Source: Cyclobacteriaceae bacterium (GTDB lineage: Bacteria > Bacteroidota > Bacteroidia > Cytophagales > Cyclobacteriaceae). Taken from it: a stretch of DNA of 64,000 bases. The notes under the pieces are model-generated. The model did not search any database. It was not told the origin of the DNA and saw nothing but the letters and a program-made list of their open reading frames with translations. The stretch lies in contig JAHEGY010000001.1 in assembly GCA_024644875.1 (NCBI GenBank), forward strand, positions 62,001 through 126,000, written 5' to 3'. Of this stretch, positions 9,216-19,392 are shown in pieces (the first letter of the stretch is position 1; the number at the start of each line of letters is the position of its first letter). Made by a program: the position numbers and the translations under genes.

Positions 9216-10100
9216 TTAACTATAAATGGCCTTTTGCGATGCCATTAAAGTATTATATAATAAGGAGGCGATGGTCATTGGCCCTACACCTCCCGGAACG
9301 GGGGTTATATAACTGGCTTTTTCCGCTACTTCATCAAACTTAACATCGCCCTTCAAGGCATAGCCTCTTTTTTTTGTGGCATCAGGCACCCGTGTGACAC
9401 CTACATCGATTACTACAGCCCCGTCTTTGACCATGTCGCCAGTTAAAAACTCCGGCATACCCAGTGCAGCAATCACAATATCTGCATTACGTGAAAGTGA
9501 TTTGATATCTTTGGTCCTGCTGTGACATAATGTAACGGTACAATTTCCCGGATAGGTCTTCCTGGAAAGAAGATTACTCATTGGTGTTCCGACAATATCA
9601 CTTCGACCGATAATGACACATTCCTTACCTTCAGTATCAATCTTATACCGCTCCAGCAGTTTCAGGATTCCAAAAGGGGTAGCTGATATATAGGCTGGTA
9701 AACCAAGAACCATCCGGCCTACATTCACCGGATGAAAACCATCGACGTCTTTTTCAGGCTTGATTCTTTCTATTACTTTCTGCGGAGAAATATGTTTTGG
9801 CAGGGGAAGCTGAACAATGTATCCATCAATATCATCTTCATTGTTCAGCTTATCGACTACCTCGAGTAAATCCTCTTCCGGAATGTCCGAATCAAATTTC
9901 AATAAGGAAGATTTAAAACCAACATATTCACATGCTTTCACTTTGCCATTCACATAGGTTTGACTTGCGCCGTCATCTCCTACCAGTACAGCCGCCAGGT
10001 GAGGAACCTTGCCGCCATCATTCACGATTTGTTTAACTTTTTCAGCGATCTCATCCTTAATAGCCAGGGATGTTGCTTTACCGTCGATAATTTCAGCCAT
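9216..10100 (-). CDS. folD: Bifunctional methylenetetrahydrofolate dehydrogenase / methenyl-THF cyclohydrolase
   Basis: This 294-residue protein of normal FolD length carries the family blocks [20 protein letters not shown] (active-site Tyr-Lys region, about 45-65), [15 protein letters not shown] (about 90-105), [14 protein letters not shown] (NADP-binding, about 160-175) and the C-terminal [16 protein letters not shown]. It interconverts 5,10-methylene-, methenyl- and 10-formyl-tetrahydrofolate in the cytosol. It lies 18 bp after lepA and 4 bp before queE in one operon. Confidence 0.97.
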   Translation of the reverse strand: MAEIIDGKATSLAIKDEIAEKVKQIVNDGGKVPHLAAVLVGDDGASQTYVNGKVKACEYVGFKSSLLKFDSDIPEEDLLEVVDKLNNEDDIDGYIVQLPLPKHISPQKVIERIKPEKDVDGFHPVNVGRMVLGLPAYISATPFGILKLLERYKIDTEGKECVIIGRSDIVGTPMSNLLSRKTYPGNCTVTLCHSRTKDIKSLSRNADIVIAALGMPEFLTGDMVKDGAVVIDVGVTRVPDATKKRGYALKGDVKFDEVAEKASYITPVPGGVGPMTIASLLYNTLMASQKAIYS

Positions 10101-10118
10101 TTTTTTAATATTTAATAT

Positions 10119-11906
10119 TTAGTCAAGTTTTAATACCGCCATGAATGCTTCCTGAGGTATCTCTACATTACTGACATTCCGCATTCGTTTCTTTCCTTTC
10201 TTCTGTTTTTCCAATAATTTACGTTTCCTGGTAATATCCCCGCCATAACATTTGGCAGTAACATTTTTTCTTAAAGCCTTAATTGATTCTCGGGCAATAA
10301 TTTTAGTGCCGATCGCTGCCTGAATTGCAATTTCAAACATCTGCCGGGGGATCAGTTTTCTTAATTTCTCACATAATCGTTTCCCCCATTCATAGGCTTT
10401 ATCCCGGTGGACAATGGCTGAGAGCGCATCTACTTTTTCACCATTCAGCATAATATCCAACCTTACCATCGGCGAAACCTGATAACCGTGAAGCTCATAA
10501 TCCAGGGAAGCATATCCTCTTGAAATGGTTTTTAATTTATCATAAAAGTCAAAAACAATTTCTGCCAGAGGCAATTCAAAGGTGAGTTCGACCCGGTCGC
10601 TGGTAATATATACCTGGTTTTTGATAACGCCCCTTTTATCTATGCAGAGTGAGAGGATGTTTCCAATAAATTCCGCCTTTGTGATGATCTGGGCTTTGAT
10701 AAACGGTTCCTCAATATGGCTTAGGGTTGTTGGATCCGGCATATCGGCAGGTGCATGAATTTCTGAGGATTCTCCATTGGTCAGTATAGCCCTATAGGAT
10801 ACCGATGGAACGGTAGTGATCACGGTCATATCAAATTCCCGTTCAAGACGTTCCTGTACGATCTCCATATGCAACATACCAAGGAAACCACATCTGAACC
10901 CAAATCCCAGTGCTGCCGAAGTCTCAGGTTCCCATACCAGTGAAGCATCATTTAATTGCAACTTCTCCATGGAGGCCCTTAGTTCTTCAAATTCTGAGGT
11001 TTCGACAGGATAGATCCCCGCAAAGACCATGGGTTTGACATCTTCGAATCCTTTGATCGCTCCTTCAGCCGGGTTGTCGGTATGTGTAATGGTATCCCCG
11101 ACTTTTACTTCGCTTGCAATTTTAATTCCAGATACCAGGTAACCTACATTTCCTGTGGAAATTTCTTGCTGAGGTATATTCTTTAACCTGAGTATTCCCA
11201 CTTCATCCGCATCGTATGTCTTTCCGGTATTGATGAATTTAACCATATCACCTTTTTTAATGGTACCGTTAAAGACCCTGAAAATAACTTCAACACCCCG
11301 GTATGAATTATAGACTGAATCAAATATCATTGCCTGCAAAGGACCATCAGGATCCCCTTCAGGAGGAGCGACACGGGTAATAATAGCCTCAAGTATTTCA
11401 TCAATGCCTAAACCTTCCTTGGCAGAAGCATAGATGATCTCTTCCCGGTCGATTGCCAGCAGGTCAACTATCTCGTCGGCTACTTCTTCAGGCATAGCCC
11501 CGGGTAAGTCAATCTTGTTTACCACGGGAATAATGTGCAGGTCATGTTCCATGGCCAGGTACAAATTGGAAATAGTCTGTGCCTCAATGCCCTGGGAAGC
11601 ATCAACGATCAACAAAGCGCCTTCACAGGCTGCAATCGATCGTGACACTTCATAAGAAAAATCCACATGGCCCGGAGTATCTATCAGGTTAAGTGTAAAG
11701 TTCTTCCCTTCATATTCATACTCCATCTGAATAGCATGACTTTTAATGGTTATACCTCTTTCACGTTCCAGGTCCATACTGTCAAGTAATTGTTCCTGCA
11801 TCTCCCTGTCGCTTACGGTATTTGTAACCTGCAACAACCTGTCAGCCAATGTGCTCTTGCCATGATCAATATGGGCTATTATGCAAAAATTCCTGAATTG
11901 TTCCAT
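10119..11906 (-). CDS. lepA: Elongation factor 4 (LepA), ribosome back-translocating GTPase
   Basis: This 595-residue protein has the G1 motif AHIDHGKST (about 10-18), G2/G3 (ERGITIKSH and [12 protein letters not shown]) and G4 NKID. It also has the elongation-factor domains II and III and the LepA-specific C-terminal domain ([35 protein letters not shown]). LepA remodels stalled or mis-translocated ribosomes and helps initiation. It is the first gene of the minus-strand operon with folD, queE and the PD40/OmpA gene. A TAATTTTG -7-like element lies about 55 bp upstream. Confidence 0.98.
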   Translation of the reverse strand: MEQFRNFCIIAHIDHGKSTLADRLLQVTNTVSDREMQEQLLDSMDLERERGITIKSHAIQMEYEYEGKNFTLNLIDTPGHVDFSYEVSRSIAACEGALLIVDASQGIEAQTISNLYLAMEHDLHIIPVVNKIDLPGAMPEEVADEIVDLLAIDREEIIYASAKEGLGIDEILEAIITRVAPPEGDPDGPLQAMIFDSVYNSYRGVEVIFRVFNGTIKKGDMVKFINTGKTYDADEVGILRLKNIPQQEISTGNVGYLVSGIKIASEVKVGDTITHTDNPAEGAIKGFEDVKPMVFAGIYPVETSEFEELRASMEKLQLNDASLVWEPETSAALGFGFRCGFLGMLHMEIVQERLEREFDMTVITTVPSVSYRAILTNGESSEIHAPADMPDPTTLSHIEEPFIKAQIITKAEFIGNILSLCIDKRGVIKNQVYITSDRVELTFELPLAEIVFDFYDKLKTISRGYASLDYELHGYQVSPMVRLDIMLNGEKVDALSAIVHRDKAYEWGKRLCEKLRKLIPRQMFEIAIQAAIGTKIIARESIKALRKNVTAKCYGGDITRKRKLLEKQKKGKKRMRNVSNVEIPQEAFMAVLKLD

Positions 11907-11960
11907 TCCCGCTATTTATTGAGGTAGTTGTTATTGCCTGGAAATTTTATAATTTTCCCA

Positions 11961-11968
11961 CAAAATTA
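11961..11968 (-). promoter_or_regulatory. Putative -7 element TAATTTTG for lepA
   Basis: This is an exact TAnnTTTG match on the minus strand, about 55 bp before the lepA start. No -33 TTTG lies at standard spacing. Confidence 0.4.
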
Positions 11969-12035
11969 GTTAAATCTCTTTTCTAAGTCTCTGAATCTTA
12001 TTTTTTTATTCTTCAAAATATTCACCGATAGGTTT

Positions 12036-12063
12036 TTTGATCAAATGATATCTCTTATTTTTG
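12036..12063 (+). promoter_or_regulatory. Putative promoter (TTTG, TATTTTTG) for the VPS10-like gene
   Basis: TTTG at 12036-12039 and TATTTTTG at 12056-12063 are separated by 16 bp, a little short of the usual 19-21 bp. The resulting leader would be about 150 nt. Confidence 0.3.
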
Positions 12064-12218
12064 GCTCTTTAAAATTTATCCGGAGTAAAATAAATTGATT
12101 TGCTTTAAAGATAAAATTAATTTGCCGGTATGGAGCTTAAGGAGTGGGATCAATTTTTGAACTGTACTCATTTATAGTATTCAGTACCAGGGCAAAGAAA
12201 AAATAAAAGAATTCATTT

Positions 12219-15200
12219 ATGAAAAAGTCATTATTTGCCCCGTTGGTCATCCTGTTATGCACATCGAGTTTTCTTTTTGCACAGAAGCGAGTGAGTAAAT
12301 CCAAAAACACGACTTCAAGAACCAACATAATCACTTACGATTCAGCCATTTACAATGGTTTGGAATGGCGTTGCATAGGACCTTTCAGGGGTGGTCGTTC
12401 GGCAGCGGTAACCGGTGTTCCGGGTAAGCCAAACCTGTATTATTTCGGTTCCACCGGAGGTGGTGTATGGAAAACCGGTAACGGGGGTCAGACCTGGGAA
12501 AACATATCGGATGGATATTTCGGAGGGTCCATCGGTGCGGTGGCTGTAAGCCAATCAGATCCAAATGTAATTTACGTTGGAGGTGGAGAGAAAACACTGC
12601 GTGGTAATGTCTCTTATGGATACGGGATCTGGAAATCTGTGGATGGAGGGGAATCGTGGGTAAATATTGGCTTGAACAATTCACGTCATATTTCCCGGAT
12701 CAGGATCCACCCTGAAAATCCGGACTTAGCCTATGCCGCGGTTATTGGCGACATTTTCAAACCTACACCTGAAAGAGGTGTATACCGTACCAGGAATGGT
12801 GGAAAATCCTGGGAGCGGGTATTATTTGCCAATGATCAGGCAGGTGCTGTCGACCTCATTCTGGACCCAAATAATCCAAGGATCATGTATGCCAGCACAT
12901 GGCGGGTAAAAAGGACGCCATATAGTCTGGAAAGCGGTGGTGAAGGATCTGCATTATGGAAAAGCACCGATAGCGGGGAATCCTGGACCAATATTTCGTC
13001 TTCAAAAGGACTGCCTGAGGGCACTATAGGAATTATAGGCGTAACTGTATCCCCGGTGAATTCGAAAAGGGTATTTGCAATTATCGAGGCAAAAGAAGGA
13101 GGTGTATTCCGTTCAGATGATGGAGGAAAGAACTGGATCAAAGTAAACGACAGCAGGAGTCTGCGTCAGCGGGCCTGGTATTATTCACGCATATATGCCG
13201 ACACCAGGGATGAGGACATTGTTTATGTCGTTAATGTGGCCTACCACAGATCAAAGGATGGCGGAAAATCTTTCGAAGCATTTTCTGCTCCGCATGGGGA
13301 TCATCATGATCTATGGATCGCTCCTGAAAATAACCAGCGCATGATAATTGGTGATGATGGTGGTGCGCAGGTCTCGCTGGATGGTGGTAAGAACTGGAGC
13401 ACCTATTATAACCAGCCTACTGCACAGTTTTACAGGGTGACCACAGACAACCATTTCCCATATAGAATATATGGCGCGCAACAGGACAATTCTACGGTAC
13501 GGATCCTGCACAGAACTGAAGGCGGATCGATAGGCCAGGATAATTGGGAACCCACAGCCGGCGGGGAAAGCGCCCACATTGCTGTGGACCCTACAAATAA
13601 CGATATTGTATATGGTGGTAGTTATGGCGGATTTCTTACAAGAGTCGACCATTCAAAAGAGCAGGTACGGGCTGTAAATGTATGGCCAGATAACCCGATG
13701 GGATATGGAGCAGAAGGCATGAGATTCCGTTTCCAGTGGAATTTCCCGATTTTCTTTTCCCCGCACAATTCAAAAAAATTATATGCCGCTTCAAATCACC
13801 TTCATACGTCTACGAATGGTGGCCAGAGCTGGGAAGTGATCAGCCCGGACCTCACACGGAACGACTCCTCAAAACTAGTCTCTTCAGGAGGGCCGATAAC
13901 TAAGGATAATACCGGCGTGGAATACTATTGTACGATCTTCGCAGCCGTTGAATCCCATCATGAGGAGGGGGTGATCTGGACCGGATCCGATGACGGCCTG
14001 GTATATGTCACAAAAGATGGCGGAAAGAACTGGACTAATGTTACACCCTCCGGAATACCTGAATGGATCATGATCAACAGCCTTGAAATAGATCCTTTTA
14101 ACAAGGGGGGACTTTACCTTGCGGCTACCATGTACAAATCAGGTGATTACAGGCCATACCTTTACCGGACCCTGGATTATGGCAAAACGTGGATGAAGAT
14201 CACTAATGGTATCGATGAAGGACATTTCACCCGGGTTGTTCGTGCTGATCCGCAAAGAAAAGGATTACTTTATTGCGGGACGGAAAGCGGCATGTACATC
14301 TCCTATGATGACGGGCTTTCCTGGCAGGCCTGGCAATTGAACTTACCGGTAGTTCCTGTTACGGACCTGATCATCAAGAATAATAACCTAATCACAGCTA
14401 CCCAGGGCAGAAGCTTCTGGATAATCGATGATCTGACACCTCTTCATGAGTATACCCCGGATATAAATAACAAAGAAAGTTATCTTTTCACTCCGATGGC
14501 CAGTTACAGGATTGGCGGTTATCAGAACAAGAACATCAGAGATGCAGGCACTAATCATCCCGGGGGAGTTCTGGTTAATTTTTATATCAGGGAAGAACCG
14601 GATACAGCTGTAAACATAGCATTGAAGTTTATAGACAGTAAAGGAGAACTGATCCGGGAATTTTCGAATGATGCCACGGAGAATAATAATAAACTAGTAG
14701 TAAAACAAGGATTCAACCAGTTCGCCTGGGACATGAGGTACCCGGAAGCCGAAAAATTTGATGATATGATCATGTGGGCAGTAAACCTTCAGGGTCCAGT
14801 GGCTCTGCCAGGTGATTATACCGTAAGAGTGGTTTACAACAGAGATTCGATGGAATCCAAATTCACGATCCTTAAAGATCCCAGGTCTGACACCTCAGAT
14901 GAAGCCCTCAAATCCCAGTTTGATTTTCTTGTGGAAACCGGGGCCAAGTTCACAGAGACAAGCCGGGTGATCAGAAAGATCAGGGAGAGTCGAAAGCAAC
15001 TTGATTTTCTGAGATCCAAACTGGTCGAAGAAGAACATAAAGCACTGATCACTTTTACCGATTCGATTGGCCATGATCTTTCCAAAGTTGAGGAAGCTTT
15101 ATATCAGACAAAAAACCAGAGCCGGCAGGATCCCCTGAATTATCCGATCAAATTGAATAATAAACTTGGTCATTTGATGACACTTACGAGCATTGGCGAC

Positions 15201-15356
15201 TATGAGCCTACAGAACAGGCCATTACCTTCAAGGAAGAAGTGTTTGAACAGATAGATGCAGCAATTGATGAATTTGACAGGATACGGGAACAAATGATCC
15301 CGGAATTGAATCAAATGGTAAAAGAGGCTGATATAAAAGCTGTTACCCTGGATTGA
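12219..15356 (+). CDS. Exported sortilin/VPS10-like Asp-box beta-propeller protein
   Basis: This 1045-residue protein has a signal peptide (LLCTSSFLFAQ, to about residue 22). It is followed by two propeller-like regions with many Asp-box repeats (S/N/D-GG-x-S/T-W), for example NGGQTWENI, DGGESWVNI, NGGKSWERV, DGGKNWIKV, NGGQSWEVI and DGGKNWTNV, across about residues 40-720. The C-terminal 300 residues hold a beta domain and then charged helices. Databases call these VPS10-domain or glycosyl-hydrolase-like proteins. I see no glycosidase catalytic residues, so a binding or peptidase-accessory role is equally possible. It is monocistronic, divergent from lepA, with a bidirectional terminator after it. 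Confidence 0.88.
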   Translation: MKKSLFAPLVILLCTSSFLFAQKRVSKSKNTTSRTNIITYDSAIYNGLEWRCIGPFRGGRSAAVTGVPGKPNLYYFGSTGGGVWKTGNGGQTWENISDGYFGGSIGAVAVSQSDPNVIYVGGGEKTLRGNVSYGYGIWKSVDGGESWVNIGLNNSRHISRIRIHPENPDLAYAAVIGDIFKPTPERGVYRTRNGGKSWERVLFANDQAGAVDLILDPNNPRIMYASTWRVKRTPYSLESGGEGSALWKSTDSGESWTNISSSKGLPEGTIGIIGVTVSPVNSKRVFAIIEAKEGGVFRSDDGGKNWIKVNDSRSLRQRAWYYSRIYADTRDEDIVYVVNVAYHRSKDGGKSFEAFSAPHGDHHDLWIAPENNQRMIIGDDGGAQVSLDGGKNWSTYYNQPTAQFYRVTTDNHFPYRIYGAQQDNSTVRILHRTEGGSIGQDNWEPTAGGESAHIAVDPTNNDIVYGGSYGGFLTRVDHSKEQVRAVNVWPDNPMGYGAEGMRFRFQWNFPIFFSPHNSKKLYAASNHLHTSTNGGQSWEVISPDLTRNDSSKLVSSGGPITKDNTGVEYYCTIFAAVESHHEEGVIWTGSDDGLVYVTKDGGKNWTNVTPSGIPEWIMINSLEIDPFNKGGLYLAATMYKSGDYRPYLYRTLDYGKTWMKITNGIDEGHFTRVVRADPQRKGLLYCGTESGMYISYDDGLSWQAWQLNLPVVPVTDLIIKNNNLITATQGRSFWIIDDLTPLHEYTPDINNKESYLFTPMASYRIGGYQNKNIRDAGTNHPGGVLVNFYIREEPDTAVNIALKFIDSKGELIREFSNDATENNNKLVVKQGFNQFAWDMRYPEAEKFDDMIMWAVNLQGPVALPGDYTVRVVYNRDSMESKFTILKDPRSDTSDEALKSQFDFLVETGAKFTETSRVIRKIRESRKQLDFLRSKLVEEEHKALITFTDSIGHDLSKVEEALYQTKNQSRQDPLNYPIKLNNKLGHLMTLTSIGDYEPTEQAITFKEEVFEQIDAAIDEFDRIREQMIPELNQMVKEADIKAVTLD

Positions 15357-15487
15357 CCTGAAAATGCCGCACCTTATTCGTGCAGAAAATGAAATCTGAC
15401 ACTCTTTGTAAGAATTAAAAAACTGTCAGATCAGTTAATGATTACTTCACATGAAGAGGGAAGTTGGAAGCGATTGATATAAAGAAA

Positions 15488-15530
15488 AAACCCGGCCAGT
15501 TTAAAACATACTGAACGGGTTTCTTTTTTC
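15488..15530. terminator. Bidirectional terminator between the VPS10-like gene and acyl-CoA dehydrogenase
   Basis: AAACCCG / CGGGTTT arms at 15488-15494 and 15517-15523, with an inner CAGT / ACTG pair, are flanked by T-rich runs on both strands. It sits between two convergent genes. Confidence 0.75.
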
Positions 15531-15549
15531 AGAATACCTGAGGATGCTG

Positions 15550-17262
15550 TTATCCCTCAGACTTGATAATTCCCAGGTCCCTTTGTTCCGTATTTTTAAT
15601 ATAATACATCTTCTCTACGTTACTTGCCTCGGCTTTCTTAATAAAGATCTCAGCTGCATTCCTGTACTCATCATCCCGCATGGCATCATTGATCAATAAA
15701 TAGCCCATAATTATATTTCCGGCCATTTCAACCAGTCTTCTGGCATGAAAATCCAGATACTCCTCATCTTTCTCATCAATAATGCGCGTAGCCACTTTTT
15801 CATATTGCCTGGTCATATGAATTAGCCTTTTCTTCATGAACTCAAGTTCAGGTTTATAATCACGTTGTTCATATTCCCTGATCTGGTTCACATATCCGCC
15901 TGTTGTAACGCCCCTGATAGCTGCAACCACCTGCAATTGTGATGTACCCTCATAAATAGAAGTGATCCTGGCATCCCTGTATATCCTTTCAACCGGAAAA
16001 TCTTTCATAAATCCGGTACCACCATGTATTTGAATGGCATCATAGGCAATTTCATTACAATATTCACTTGAAACTAGTTTCAGAAGTGGTGTATAAATAT
16101 CAGCAAGCCGCTGATATTTTTTCATTTCTTTCCTCTCCTCAGGTTCAAGTGCTCTTTCAGTCATAATATGCCCGTATGTTTTATATATGTCCACGAACCG
16201 AGCTGTTTCATATAAAAGAGAGCGGATCACAAATAATTTCGTCTTTGCTTTGGAAAGCATTTCATATACTGCCGGGAATTGAATGATTGGCTTGCCAAAC
16301 TGACTTCTTTCCAATGCATACTTATAGGCTTCACGGTAAGCTGCTTCAGCAATACCAACAGATTGGGCTCCTATACCCAGTCTGGCGGCATTCATCAGAC
16401 TCATCACATACTTAATAAGTCCCATTTTCCTGTCGCCCACCAATTTAGCAGGAGCATTCTTAAAGACCAGTTCGCATGTGGGGGAACCCTTAATCCCCAG
16501 TTTGTTTTCAAGCCTTCTGATTGTTACGGCCTTATGTGTACGATCGTAAACAAAGAGGGATAATCCTCTTGCATCTTGAGTGTCTTCTTCCGACCTTGCC
16601 AGAACCAGTGAAATATCAGCATCACCATTCGTTATGAACCTTTTCACACCATTAAGAAACCAGGTATCTTTTTCCGAATCATATGTAGCTTTGAATTGAA
16701 CAGATTGGAGGTCTGATCCGGCATCGGGTTCTGTCAGGTCCATAGCACCTGTTGCTCCATTCAAGGCAAACTGCGGCAAAAACTCTTCCTTAAGCTCAGT
16801 TGAGCCAAATTCATTGATGGTTTCTGCACAATCCTGGAGCCCCCAGATATTTGCAAATCCGGCATCTGCTCTGGATACGATCTCGGCTGCCATAACATAG
16901 GGTATGGTAGAAAAATTAAGCCCTCCAAATTTCCTGGGCAGAGACATGCCAACCAATCCTGCCTGCTTGAGTGCCTCATAGTTTTCCTGAGTACCCCTGG
17001 CATACTGTACTTCATTATCTACTATTTTGGGCCCTTCCCTGTCAACATCCTCAGCATTCGGAGCGACGATATTCCCGGAAATGTCCCCAACGATTTCAAG
17101 AACTTTTTCATAACCATCTATGGCATCCTCAAAATCAATGGGTGCATAATCATATGTATCTTTTTCCGTAAAGTCTTTCTCTTTCAGTCGAATGATCTTT
17201 TGCATATCCGGATGTGAAAGATGGAATTTGAGATGCTTATTGTCAGTAAAAAAGTTTGCCAT
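15550..17262 (-). CDS. Acyl-CoA dehydrogenase with extended C-terminus
   Basis: This 570-residue protein has the acyl-CoA dehydrogenase core: GLVGMSLPRKFGG (about 90), MDLTEPDAGSDLQ (about 175), the RLGIGAQSVGIAEAAYREA helix, YRDARITSIYEGTSQLQ (the catalytic-Glu region of this family, about 425) and the AIQIHGGTGF loop. About 150 residues follow the core, forming helices of the type found in longer bacterial family members. The enzyme oxidises an acyl-CoA to an enoyl-CoA and passes electrons to ETF. It is the third gene after etfB and etfA (21-bp gap), so this dehydrogenase is probably their direct electron donor. The acyl chain-length specificity is not readable. Confidence 0.93.
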   Translation of the reverse strand: MANFFTDNKHLKFHLSHPDMQKIIRLKEKDFTEKDTYDYAPIDFEDAIDGYEKVLEIVGDISGNIVAPNAEDVDREGPKIVDNEVQYARGTQENYEALKQAGLVGMSLPRKFGGLNFSTIPYVMAAEIVSRADAGFANIWGLQDCAETINEFGSTELKEEFLPQFALNGATGAMDLTEPDAGSDLQSVQFKATYDSEKDTWFLNGVKRFITNGDADISLVLARSEEDTQDARGLSLFVYDRTHKAVTIRRLENKLGIKGSPTCELVFKNAPAKLVGDRKMGLIKYVMSLMNAARLGIGAQSVGIAEAAYREAYKYALERSQFGKPIIQFPAVYEMLSKAKTKLFVIRSLLYETARFVDIYKTYGHIMTERALEPEERKEMKKYQRLADIYTPLLKLVSSEYCNEIAYDAIQIHGGTGFMKDFPVERIYRDARITSIYEGTSQLQVVAAIRGVTTGGYVNQIREYEQRDYKPELEFMKKRLIHMTRQYEKVATRIIDEKDEEYLDFHARRLVEMAGNIIMGYLLINDAMRDDEYRNAAEIFIKKAEASNVEKMYYIKNTEQRDLGIIKSEG

Positions 17263-17283
17263 TACAATAATCTTTTAGAAATT

Positions 17284-18303
17284 TTATTTCGTGTTTTTCT
17301 TATAGTATTTGATCATTTTAGGGAGTACGGTGCCGATGTCGCCAATGATGGCATAATCTGCGATCTGGTTGATCGGTGCTTCCGGATCCTTATTAATGGA
17401 TATGATCATAGCGGATTGATCCATCCCGGCCCTATGCTGTACGGCTCCTGATATGCCACAGGCGATATATAATTTTGGTCTTACCGTAATTCCGGTTTGT
17501 CCGATCTGTCTTTCATGTGTGATATACCCAGCATCCACGGCAGCCCGTGAACCGCCTACTTCACCGCCCAGAACATCGGCCAACTCGAAGAGCAGGTCAA
17601 AATTCTCTTTCGATCCAACCCCATATCCTCCTGATATAATTATCTGTGAGTTCTTAATATTGATTTTACTTTTCTCAATGTGCCGGTCTATTATCCTGAC
17701 TACAAAATCCTCTCCCCTGACATACTTCTCAACTTCCAGATTAATGCGCTTACCCTTGTAGGACATTGACTTGATTTCCTTCTTCATAACCCCTTCCCTG
17801 ACAGTAGCCATTTGTGGCCGGGTTTCAGGATTTATAATAGTAGCGATGATATTCCCTCCGAAAGCAGGCCTGATCTGGAACAGAAGGTCTTTGTAGATCT
17901 TCTTTTTCTTCTTATCCTCATGTTCCCCGATCTCAAGGCTTGTACAATCGGCGGTCAGACCACATTTCAAGGCTGATGCGATCCTGGGGGCAAGGTCACG
18001 TCCGATTGATGTGGCGCCAAAGAGGGCAATTTCTGGTTTGATTTCTTCAAACAACTTGCTAACTATGGAAGCATGAGGCAAGGTCTGGTAGGGATAGAGG
18101 CGTGGATCGTCAGCAACATACAGGTTATCCACGCCAAAGGGGTAAAGCTGTTGCTCAATTCCTTTCAGCTCTTTCCCAATAATCACAGCATCCAGCTGTA
18201 CTTTCAGAAGATCGGCCAACGATCTGCCTTTTGTCAGCAGTTCCAGACTTACGTCAACAATGTTACCATCTTCAATTTCGCAATATACTATTACATTATT
18301 CAC
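17284..18303 (-). CDS. etfA: Electron transfer flavoprotein, alpha subunit
   Basis: This 339-residue protein has the ETF N-terminal domain and the C-terminal FAD-binding domain typical of EtfA: IIISGGYGVGSKENF, GGSRAAVDAGYI, RQIGQTGITVRPKLYIACGISGAVQH and the final AIINxD-like INKDPEAPINQIADYAIIGD. It binds FAD and forms a heterodimer with EtfB. It carries electrons from acyl-CoA dehydrogenase to ETF-quinone oxidoreductase or another acceptor. It follows etfB by 29 bp and precedes the dehydrogenase by 21 bp. Confidence 0.97.
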   Translation of the reverse strand: MNNVIVYCEIEDGNIVDVSLELLTKGRSLADLLKVQLDAVIIGKELKGIEQQLYPFGVDNLYVADDPRLYPYQTLPHASIVSKLFEEIKPEIALFGATSIGRDLAPRIASALKCGLTADCTSLEIGEHEDKKKKKIYKDLLFQIRPAFGGNIIATIINPETRPQMATVREGVMKKEIKSMSYKGKRINLEVEKYVRGEDFVVRIIDRHIEKSKINIKNSQIIISGGYGVGSKENFDLLFELADVLGGEVGGSRAAVDAGYITHERQIGQTGITVRPKLYIACGISGAVQHRAGMDQSAMIISINKDPEAPINQIADYAIIGDIGTVLPKMIKYYKKNTK

Positions 18304-18332
18304 TTTTAAATAATTTATCTCAATATTAAAAA

Positions 18333-19208
18333 TTAACCTATATTATGGTTTTCAATGAGCTCTTTCATAAGATCATCCATTTCAGCATCTGTATCACCCA
18401 ATACTTTTGCTTCTTTTGCTGTAAACACAACATTAAAAACTTTCTTCACTTTTGTGGGTGATCCTGACAGGCCCAGAAAAGTTTCATCGGCGCTTAGGTC
18501 ATCAACCGACCACTCCCGGATGTCCAGGTAGGGTCTGTCTTCACGAAGCCAAAGATAATCTTCTGTATCCTGCTGCATCTCCGTCCAGGTTTTGGCATGC
18601 TTATATCTCAATAGGTATTTCGCGTTTCTTGCCCTGCAATCCGGAGCTGAACCATGCACAGTTATGAGTAAGGGCATCGGGCATTCGACGGTTTCCACAC
18701 CTCTTTCAAGTCTTCTTTTGATCGTTATTTTACCCTTTTCAATTTTTTCGATTTCTTCCGCATAGGTTATCTGTGGTATATCGATCTTCTCCGCTACCTG
18801 TGGACCCACCTGTGCCGTGTCTCCGTCAATAGCCTGGCGGCCGCACATGATAAGATCGAAGGGCATAAGTTTTTTAGCTGCGAGGGAGATGGCATAGGAT
18901 GTTGCTAAAGTATCCGACCCGGCAAATTTCCTGTCGGTGATCAGGTATCCGTCGTCAGCACCCCGGAAGAGACCTTCCCGTATAATATCGGCCGCCCTTC
19001 CCGGACCCATTGTAAGCAAGGTTACGGTCGTTCCAGGATACCGGTCTTTCAGGCGTAAGGCCTGTTCGAGAGCATTCAGGTCCTCCGGGTTAAAGATGGC
19101 AGGTAATGCTGCCCTGTTAACAGTACCATTTGCCTTCATAGCATCCTTCCCAACATTACGGGTGTCTGGTACCTGTTTAGCCAGCACAATGATTTTATAT
19201 CCTTTCAT
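18333..19208 (-). CDS. etfB: Electron transfer flavoprotein, beta subunit
   Basis: This 291-residue protein begins MKGYKIIVLAKQVPDTRNV and carries FNPEDLNALEQALRLKD, TLLTMGPGRAADIIREGLFRG and the EtfB signature LIMCGRQAIDGDTAQVGPQVAE. It is slightly longer than the roughly 250-residue classic EtfB because of an insertion and C-terminal extension (EDYLWLREDRPYLDIREW). Similar longer forms occur in electron-bifurcating ETFs, but I cannot prove bifurcation from this sequence. It is the first gene of the etfB-etfA-acyl-CoA dehydrogenase operon and has a TATTTTTG element about 70 bp upstream. Confidence 0.97.
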   Translation of the reverse strand: MKGYKIIVLAKQVPDTRNVGKDAMKANGTVNRAALPAIFNPEDLNALEQALRLKDRYPGTTVTLLTMGPGRAADIIREGLFRGADDGYLITDRKFAGSDTLATSYAISLAAKKLMPFDLIMCGRQAIDGDTAQVGPQVAEKIDIPQITYAEEIEKIEKGKITIKRRLERGVETVECPMPLLITVHGSAPDCRARNAKYLLRYKHAKTWTEMQQDTEDYLWLREDRPYLDIREWSVDDLSADETFLGLSGSPTKVKKVFNVVFTAKEAKVLGDTDAEMDDLMKELIENHNIG

Positions 19209-19278
19209 TAGATAAAATTTTAATTATGATTATCTCATGTAATTGTCATATATGATTTCAATTCTCGCTAAGATCGAG

Positions 19279-19286
19279 CAAAAATA
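19279..19286 (-). promoter_or_regulatory. Putative -7 element TATTTTTG for the etf operon
   Basis: This is an exact TAnnTTTG match on the minus strand, about 70 bp upstream of etfB. A TTG lies about 28 bp further upstream, which is wider than the usual spacing. Confidence 0.35.
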
Positions 19287-19392
19287 CTATTTTAAATACA
19301 TCATATTGAGAAATCAAAAATGAATTGTATATAGAAATTTTAAAAATGCTAACAAAGAAAGTTGTTAAAGACCGGATAAAAAATGATAAATA

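Larger units (their letters stand above)
11907..12218. other. Divergent intergenic region between lepA and the VPS10-like gene
   Basis: This 312-bp AT-rich region has no gene. It holds a minus-strand TAATTTTG at 11961-11968 for lepA and a plus-strand TATTTTTG at 12056-12063 with an upstream TTTG at 12036-12039 (16-bp spacing, slightly short) for the VPS10-like gene. Nothing else was recognised. Confidence 0.6.

Noticed and set aside
13311-13652. 113-codon minus-strand frame
   Set aside because: Antisense to the Asp-box repeats of the VPS10-like gene, and the repeat codons create long shadow frames.
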